The position numbers were made by a program, and so were the translations under genes. 64,000 nt of DNA from Pyrenophora tritici-repentis (taxonomy: Eukaryota > Ascomycota > Dothideomycetes > Pleosporales > Pleosporaceae), in the NCBI RefSeq assembly GCF_003171515.1, contig NC_089390.1, forward strand, positions 3,472,001 to 3,536,000. The letters run 5' to 3'. The first letter of the stretch is position 1. Each line of letters starts with the position of its first letter. The notes beneath the pieces were generated by a model. It was not told where the DNA came from, did not search any database, and saw nothing but the letters and a program-made list of their open reading frames with translations. This document shows positions 56,491 through 64,000 of the stretch, piece by piece.

Positions 56491-57595
56491 TTACTTTCCA
56501 CCCTGCTTCTTCGCCTTGAGCGCAAGATGGGAGTATACCCAGCCACCACTTAGCGCAAGCAAAACACCAAACCACTCCCGTCCGCTCAGGATCTTGCCTT
56601 CGCTGTACCAACCTATGCTCAAAATCATGATGGTCTTGAGATGGCTGACAATGTTGAAGGTCAGGGCGCTCGTTCGTCCAATAATCAAGAACTGGCTCAA
56701 GTTGTACATTGAGGCCATGATGCCGGATGCTAGAACGCTCCATAGGATGTTGGTGGGTACCTGGGAGAGATCTGGGATAGTGTCGAAGAAAGGAACAAAT
56801 GGGATGAGGAGGCAGACAGAGATGGGGGCCTGGTTAAGCAGGAGCTGAGGCGGCGAGACGCCAAAGTCCTCAATCTTCTTGCCGATCCAGATCTGGTATA
56901 AAGCAGTACTGCAGAAAGCCAGGGTCGCAATGATAACACCAAAAAGCTGGGTCTTTGCCGCCTCGTTGATGGTGAACGAGACCCCAATGCATGTCGCAAG
57001 GATGGCAGCCAGCATGTACTTGGTAACGTACTTTCGGAACAGGACGAAGTTGATGAAGACGACGGTCGGCGTAGTCATGACCTTGGATAGCTGATAGAAA
57101 CCGATCGAGTTGAAGGTCAAGCTGAGGTTGCCTAGTACGACGTAACCGGCGAAGAAGCCGCATACGGGCAACATGTTCCAGATGTTTAGTCGCACAGCCT
57201 TGAAGGCGTGGAATGGCCGCAGGGTCGAGATGAAGAGGACGAGCGTGGTAGCTGTGAAATGCCACATGACGACCATGAGCTGGCATGCTTTCAGTTGCTT
57301 GTCACTGAAGACGCTATTGAGAGTGTCAGTACATGGTCCCCCCTACTAGGGCTGCCTGTGTGGCTCTGTACCGTTTACTAAGGAAGATCAATCCCAGTGT
57401 TGAGAGCGTGTTCAGCGCAATCCAGAAACATGTTATCAGCTTCTCCTTGAGCGGTAAACCTGCAGGCTCCGTCGCCGGCTTCTCGAACGTCGGCAGCTCT
57501 TCCAGCTCGTGGGATTCGCGGGGGTCGATATTGTCGACGAGGCCCTCAATCGAGGGGCGCTTCTCTACTGCGTGACTGTCAGCCCGTGTCCCCAT
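56491..57595 (-). CDS. SLC35E/TPT-family nucleotide-sugar transporter
   Basis: Drug/metabolite-superfamily transporter of the triose-phosphate translocator branch (SLC35E3-like), expected in the Golgi or ER membrane. Two exons, 57595-57372 and 57313-56491, give 348 residues from MGTRADSHAVEKRPS; the first exon could begin further upstream. About ten transmembrane helices are seen, with family segments LNTLSTLGLIFLSKRVFSD, GNLSLTFNSIGFYQLSKVMT (Lys-Val motif), TPTVVFINFVLFRKYV and TSALTFNIVSHLKTIMILS. The C terminus KAKKQGGK is basic, as in ER/Golgi residents. Substrate unknown. It is a distant relative of the GDP-mannose transporter at 27 kb, not a copy. Confidence 0.88.
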
Positions 57596-58952
57596 TCCGC
57601 TTCTGATGTACTCGAGTGCCCACAATCTGGACGGTGTTGGAGCTGGACGTACCCATGATAAGCGGAGTGTGGTTGCAACGTAGCGAGCGATGTGGGCGAT
57701 GTCGTCAGATGCACGCGCGCATGCCAGAAGGAAGGTGCGAGCGGATAGTGTAGGTAATGTGAGCCAAAACGTCAGACGGCTGGCAGTCTAGCGATGATGC
57801 TGTTGCACTGTAGCGGGAGGGCCGGGCAATGTGCGGCGGTGTAAGCGCTTGGTCGTCCGGTGCAGGTGCAGGTGCAGGTCCAACAGCGAGCAATGCGGCA
57901 ACGGCGAACAAGGACAGCAAAGAAAAGGCCAAAGTGAAGCAGCGACTCAGAAGCGTAACCAAGAAATGCGAGTGGCGCGACACAACAGCGAGGCCCCAGG
58001 GGGTATATACCCAAGACCGACCTGGTGTCCGAAAGGGATCTTCTTACGCCAAGCCAGCTCGTTGAAGGGGGCGAAGACGAAAGCAGGGTTTGGCGGAACT
58101 GTCAGCCAGCCAGGCCGATCCCCCCAATCAACTATGCCTTAGTGCCACCGCACCGGTGGGCAATCTTACATTTTAATTTTAGGCCTCTAGCCGTCTATGC
58201 GGTTGCGCTACTCTTTCTGTTTGGCATCGTCGACGTCGTTGCCCGCTGACAGTGACAGCATATTCCAAACACTTTTTTGCTTCTGCGCCGTGCATCGACT
58301 TCTTGGTACTGTCACAGATTGCCTAGGTAGACCCTCCTTGACATGCTGTGAGCCCGTCGTCGTTTGGGATGTTGCCTCGAGGTGCCGTCAGATCCGCTGG
58401 GCTCCGCCTCGGCCTTGCCCATCCCACCTTGCTCATCCCAACGCCTAGTCGTCCGAACCATGGGATCCCTATTACGGTGAGAGAAAGTACCACCGTATCG
58501 TGTACAACCCAGCCGATCATCATATCTGGGCGCATTACCTTGCTCGAGGACATGTGTCCTGTTCACGCATGCGACCGAACAAGTCACCGTCTCCAAACCG
58601 CCGTCTTTTGCGCGTCAAATTCATGTCATCAGCCCAAGCCACCCGCGAGTGCGAGCAGCAGGCGCGATCGTCGCTGGGGTTGCGGACCAACACAAGGATG
58701 AAACCAGGTACCGTGCACGTGCAAGTAACGTCTTCCCTACATTTTTGAACTCCCCTATCTATGCAAATGGAGCTACAAAGCAGCTCGCCGTGACAACCCT
58801 AACGCAGAGAGAAATTCCATAGTGTACACATGCAAGAACCCACTCCGTACAGAATATGCCCACAGGTCAACGGATCCCGTCGCAAATATTGAACCCGCTA
58901 CTAGACCGAATTATAGAGATAAAAGGAAATATTGTTATCGTGTTACAGAAAT
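57596..58952. other. Intergenic, promoter of the SLC35 gene and 3' flank of INO80
   Basis: About 1.36 kb. GC-rich near 57,700-58,100 with a short (GGTGCA)n run at 57861-57880. No gene recognised. Confidence 0.45.
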
Positions 58953-61900
58953 CTAGACCTCTCCATCAGCGACTGCAAGACGCTGTTTGGCTGTCTTGGC
59001 TTTCTTGCTAAGCCCGCCTTTCTTGCGTTTGCCTCCTGCGGGAGTTTCCGTGGGAGCAATGGGTGTAGCTGCACCACTCGCCTTGGCGCTCTCGTCAAAG
59101 TGTCCTTCGCCTAGGAACTAGTTAGCATGTGCATCACCCAGTGACTGGAAGTGCCGGCTTACCTTCGTGGTACATGTCATCAAGGTTAGCCTCGGCCCGC
59201 TGCTTCTTCTTGCTGCGCTTCTTGCCTGGTGGAGCATTCTTCTCTTGCTCTGCCAGCTCTGCCTCCTTCTTCTCAATCTCTGCTGCCTGATCGTCGTCGA
59301 CGAGCCACATAGCCATGTCTTTGGTCCTGTTCTCCCTGGATCGAGTGTTGAAGTCGACTCCGGCTCCTCCGCCTCCAGAAATGACAACGCGCTGCACTTC
59401 TTCCTTCTGTAGAGCACGTTTGCGGATACGCTCTTCGATAGTGCCACGAGTGATGAGACGGTAGACAGTGACCTGGCGCGTTTGACCGAGACGATGAGCA
59501 CGGTCCATGGCTTGTGAATCGATGGTAGGGTTCCAGTCCGAATCGTAGAAGATGACCGTATCGGCAGATGTCAAGTTGATACCAAGACCACCAGCGCGAG
59601 TAGACAAGAGGAAGACAAAGATAGAGCGGTCGCTCTGGAAGTCCGCCACAGTATCGCGACGATCCTCGAGCTTGGTGGATCCATCCAGACGGCAGTACTT
59701 GTAGTTCCTGTACGTCAGATACTCCTCCATCAGGTCCATCATCCTAGTCATCTGGAAGTACAGCAGGACACGATGATCGTTGGCCTTGAGCTCCTTCAGC
59801 AGTGCGTCTAGTTGAGCTAGCTTGCCAGAGTCGGTGACGAAGCGTGACATTGATGGAGCCTCGATGTGCGTGAAGCGTGTTCGCTCGTTGGTGGGTTGAG
59901 GAAGCTTGTTGCAAACAGTCAGCGCAGCGCTTTCCGTCTTGGCTTCCAACATGGTGTGCTCAGATGCTTCAGAAACACCGTATAGCGCATTCCTGATGGG
60001 GCCGTTGAAGTAGATGCTCTGCTTTTCGGTGATGACACCCTGGCTGGCACAGTACAGTTCGACTGGAGGTGCTGATGCCTTTGGCTTGGCACAAGGCTCA
60101 ATGACGTTCAGGCCCGTCTTTTCAAACGCAGACCGGGCAACATTGAAAAGGTTATGCATGTGTCCTTCTGTTGCGACTTCGACCAAAGGCAGACGATCCT
60201 GGCGATCGACAATGTTGAGCATCGAATGCTTCGGCTCCCACTTGCCGTTGTCATCACTGTACAGTACGTTGAAGCGTCCAACCCGGTTTGGCTTCTGCCC
60301 AGCAGCAAGAGCTCGCTGGAAAAGACCGCTCCTGGCAACCTTGGAGGCCTCGCTAGCTGACAGGTCGGAGAAACGGAGCCAAGAGAATGCTCCAGCTTCT
60401 CGAGCGGATAGTTCAATGTTGTCTGGGCTCCATACGTTCATCAAGTTGTCAAGGTAGTGTCCTTTGAAGCCAGCCTTCTGATTGTCGGGACCCGCAAGCT
60501 CTAGCCGGCCACCCTCACGACCAATAAGTCGCGGTAAGGGGTATTCAATCAAGTTTCGCGTGGAGTATCCGACTCGAACATTCTGGCCTTCGCGGAGGAA
60601 CGATGCAGTCTCGGCAAACGAAGCGAACGAGAAAGGAGACCATGTGTCGGCGCGCTCAAACAAGTCAGGATGGTTGCAAACCTTCCTGAACTGCATGACC
60701 AAGTTCATCAGAGTTGCACTGTCTTGCTCGTCTCCGACTGCCTTCTCGACCAAATCCATAATGTTGATCTTCGCACGGAGATTGGCGTAGTATGCGCGCT
60801 GTCGGTAGGTCAGATCGCAGTAGACGTCCAACTCGATCTTGTCTCCAAGTTCCTTCTGTACATGCTTCTTGACACGTCGTAACATGAATGGCTTCAGAAT
60901 CATGTGAAGTCGCCTCAGCTGGTCCTCATTGAGCTTCGTGTTACTCTGCGCGTGGCTCTCAATATCCTTGGAGAACCATTCGCTAAACTCGTCGTGAGAA
61001 TCGAATAAGCTAGGCATAATGAAATGAAGAAGGGCCCAAAGTTCTTGCATGTTGTTCTGAATCGGTGTACCTGTCAGGAGCAGTCGGTTACGCGAATGGA
61101 ACCCAAGCAAACTCTTCCAACGAGAACTCTGGGAGGATTTGATAGCCTGTGCCTCATCGAGAATCATGTACTGCCAGCGCATCTTCTGGAAGTACTGAGC
61201 ATCTTGAACAACCAGTTGGTACGAAGAGACCACGACGTGAAAGGGCGAATCGCGAGTGTATGTGACGTGTTTTCGATCCCAGAGCTTACGCAAGATCTTA
61301 CGATCCTTGGCAGTACCCCAGTATGGGATGACGTTGAGGTCTGGAACGAATCTGGTGATTTCTTGTTGCCAGTTGTGCAGTGTTGATGCTGGAGCAATCA
61401 CAAGGAAAGGTCCCCAGATATTGTACCTCTCGGCGAGATAGGCCATGACGGATATAGACTGGACAGTCTTTCCAAGACCCATCTCGTCGGCTAGGATACC
61501 GTTGATACCTTGCTCATACAGGTTGACCAGCCAGTTGAGACCTTTGAGTTGATATTCCTTGAGAGTACAGTTGAGCAGGCCGGGTTGAGGGATCCAGTCT
61601 TCCTTGTTCTGAAGTCCAGACGGGTTTTGGAAGTTCATTTCTCCATCATCCTCGTCATCGCCAGATTTGTTGAAGGCACGAGCCCGATCTTGTGCCTGCT
61701 GAATAGCGTGTTGGGCGTTCGCCATGGCAGCGGCGTTGAGAGCGCTCTCGTCTTCGTTGTCAAAGTCGAGGTCCTCAAAATTTGTGACCTTGGCAGTTCC
61801 GTCTGTTGGCATATCACCAACATCAAGACCAGACTTGTGGGATTCTTGCGGAGCGGCAGCGGCGGCATCAGTGTCGTCGGTGGATCTTTCGATCTCGTCT

Positions 61901-64000
61901 GTCCTGGCCTTCTTGCCGATGAAATGCGAGTAGAGTTCCGTCTGCGAGATGAGAAAGTTCAACTTGCGCTTCTGTCGATTTGCTTCCCGATCGGCCTCGG
62001 CCTTCTTCGCATTCTCCAGCTCCTGACGCTCTGCATTCTTCCGTGACTCGCGTTCGTCACGCTCGTTCCTCTTCCAGAATGCAAGCATCTCGCGCATGCC
62101 TCGCTTGGCCCTAGCCTGTGTGTCCTTTTGGTTCTTGTTGGTACGCATTTGCCACCTGCGAGCCTCCTTGGCGGCGAGTTGAGCAGTCTTGCGGAGGTTT
62201 GACTGTTTTGTAGACAGCGAGTTCTCCTTGATGCGGACGACCTTGGGGATATCTTTCCGAGCCAGATCCTTGACGATCTGCTGGTAAAGGTTGCGGTACA
62301 CAGACGAGTCGTAGGAGGTGAGGACAACGGGACCTAGGTCTTCCGTAAAGCTGCGGCCTCGTAGGGAGTCGAGGCGTGCTTCCTCGCGCGGCGCAATCAT
62401 GGGTAGATCATCGCCACGGTCAATAGCAGCCTGACCTGCAGCCGCGGCGTCCTTCTCTGCTTGCTTTTGTTCCTTGCTCTTCTTAAGACGGCCGGTACCA
62501 CGATTGCCCTTGCGCTTTCCACCTACAACGTCGTCGGAGGCCTGGAATGAGCTCATGGTGCCGCCCTCCATGTTTGGTCCGTGGGGAGTGACTTCGCGGA
62601 TGTCCTTGCTGGGGGCGTTGCCCTGCAGGAGTTGACTGGTAGTCTTCGCCTTTCGCTCCGCTTTCTGTGCAGCCAACAAGTGACGCTCTTTCTCCTCCTC
62701 GTTTTCAGCTTGGCCAGCCTTTGCCAGAGCTTCGGCCCGCTTGGCTTCCTCGTTCTGGATCGTCTTCTCTCGTCTCCGCTTCCGCTGCATGTCCTTCTTG
62801 CGCTCCTTCTCTTCAGCAATCTCCTGGCTCTGAACCTGCTGCCAGGCATCGCCCTCGTGCTCCACATTGTACGAGTGCTTAGCATAGTCACGATGGGCAG
62901 CAGAGACATCCTGGAAGCGGATCAGAGTTGCAGTCCGCCGTCGCTTGCGCTTGCTTGCTTCGGCAGCAGCAACTTCGAGAACGCGCTTTTGGCTCCGCTT
63001 CTTGTAGTCGTCGAACTCGTGCGGGGTACCTGAGTCGTCCAGATCGGTCATTTTCCTGGTCTCGATGTTTGCGAGTTCAGCCTCGACCTCGGCTTCGTCG
63101 GGCGCAGGCAACGAACGGGTCGCAGACAGCTGTGCGGATTGCACGGTGCTGGCAACTGGTACGACGTCGTATACTCGCGGCAGGTAGCCATTCTCGTGCG
63201 GAGGCAGGTCAGTGGGCGCTGGAGATGCCATGGCCTCTTGCTTGACGAAGTGTTGATTGGGCAAAGGCTTGGTTGATCGGAATGGGTCGACGATGACGGT
63301 CGTCGGGGGAGGCTGAGGCTTTTGGGAAGGCTCGTTGTCTGCACCAGAGGACATTATGCTCGAGAGCGACATGGGGTCCGCGCGTGTTGGCGGCGGTGCC
63401 TATTGTGGTGGTGGTGAGCAAGCGTGGTGGTGAAGGAGTTTGCAAAAGCGGCTTCACTTACCTCATCCTTGATGGATGTTCTCCTGGAGTAACTCGGCGG
63501 CGGTGGCTGGACAGCGCCGCGGTTCATTGACTGATATACCGATGGCGAGACGGGCGAGTGCGACATTGCCTCCATTCCGCCAGTGTGTTGGTGCTGCGAG
63601 ATGGGGCGCTGCAACGGCGAGTGGTGCGCGTACGAGGTGGTGACGGGCGATTGATAGACTTTGTCGTAGGGGCTGTGTGCAGGGCGAGAGTCTGGATACG
63701 CGTGAGGATCCCGAGCCTGCTAGGGTAAGAAGTTAGCGGCGTATCCCTGAATAAGGAGGGTTTGCAGAGCACACGGCTGCGATGGCCATGGGCGATGGCG
63801 GCATGCGTGATGGGCTTGGAGCATGTGGACGCACCTGTGCAGGATATTGGGGGTCGTAACGCGCCGGGTCCCGAGCTAGGCCACGGTCGCCATTGTCTGA
63901 AGTCGGGTCGTAATACCTAGACGTGTCGCGGGAATAGAGGGCCGTGCTGATGGGCGGCAGCTCGGTGTTGTTTGGGGATTGGGGAGGTTGATGGGGGTGC
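58953..64000 (-). CDS. INO80: INO80 chromatin-remodelling ATPase (5' end beyond window)
   Basis: Catalytic subunit of the INO80 complex, which slides nucleosomes and helps remove H2A.Z. Exons in the window: 64000-63835 (partial), 63716-63462, 63399-59163 and 59110-58953, about 1,605 residues. The N-terminal part is Pro/Ser/His-rich and disordered. The DBINO region follows ([20 protein letters not shown] and AARRW-like [13 protein letters not shown]). The SNF2 motor has Walker [11 protein letters not shown] and box [10 protein letters not shown], a long insertion of the kind that defines INO80, then motif [17 protein letters not shown]. The C terminus is basic ([19 protein letters not shown]) and ends ADGEV after a last intron. 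The start codon lies outside the window. Confidence 0.95.

Noticed and set aside
56491..57595. Second copy of the GDP-mannose transporter
   Set aside because: It lacks the GALNKLP motif and aligns with the triose-phosphate-translocator branch; the similarity is only at superfamily level.

Overview
The window is nuclear DNA of a filamentous ascomycete. Genes are intron-rich, with short (about 45-100 nt) GT-AG introns. The gene content (INO80, myosin V, a striatin homologue, GDP-mannose transporter, H2A.Z, HET and NACHT-ankyrin relics, RIP-like mutations) fits a dothideomycete, most likely Pleosporales. That assignment is inferred from family resemblance only; no species can be named. All exon/intron structures were read by eye from splice sites and frame continuity.

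Left part (0.9-38.3 kb), conserved housekeeping genes. In order: a sucrose/GPH-type transporter (-), class V myosin (+), D-3-phosphoglycerate dehydrogenase (-), glucose-6-phosphate dehydrogenase (-), ribosomal protein eL33 (+), a large FHA-like/pseudokinase protein of unknown role (-), a broken STAND-N/RhoGEF-like gene (-), a phosducin-like/TXNDC9 protein (-), the Golgi GDP-mannose transporter (+), an uncharacterised basic protein (-), histone H2A.Z (-), striatin (+), acireductone dioxygenase (+) and a secreted GH43 glycosidase (+). A family of about 110-bp MITE-like elements with CACCCGGGTG-type ends occurs four times, at 4.0, 16.3, 16.6 and 17.9 kb.

Middle part (38.8-53.5 kb), a transposon-rich accessory island. 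A 3,079-bp hAT element with an exact 8-bp target duplication sits inside the coding region of an unknown nuclear-type protein gene and cuts off its basic C terminus. Beyond it lie the 3' and 5' pieces of a HET-domain gene about 8 kb apart in the same orientation. Between them are a NACHT-type NLR with 15 almost identical 33-residue ankyrin repeats, interrupted by a nonsense codon, and a Fot1/pogo-like transposase killed by G-to-A changes of repeat-induced point mutation (RIP) type. The island therefore holds decayed genes of fungal non-self recognition, broken by mobile DNA and RIP.

Right part (54.5-64 kb). A tiny glycine-rich protein with an N-terminal acylation motif (-), an SLC35E-type nucleotide-sugar/triose-phosphate-translocator family transporter (-), and the INO80 chromatin-remodelling ATPase (-), which runs off the right edge.

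Functional themes are ordinary metabolism (serine synthesis, pentose phosphate entry, methionine salvage, Golgi mannosylation, cell-wall polysaccharide breakdown), polarised transport and signalling (myosin V, striatin), and chromatin (H2A.Z and INO80, which are known partners, lie 28 kb apart here). No tRNA, rRNA or CRISPR array was found.
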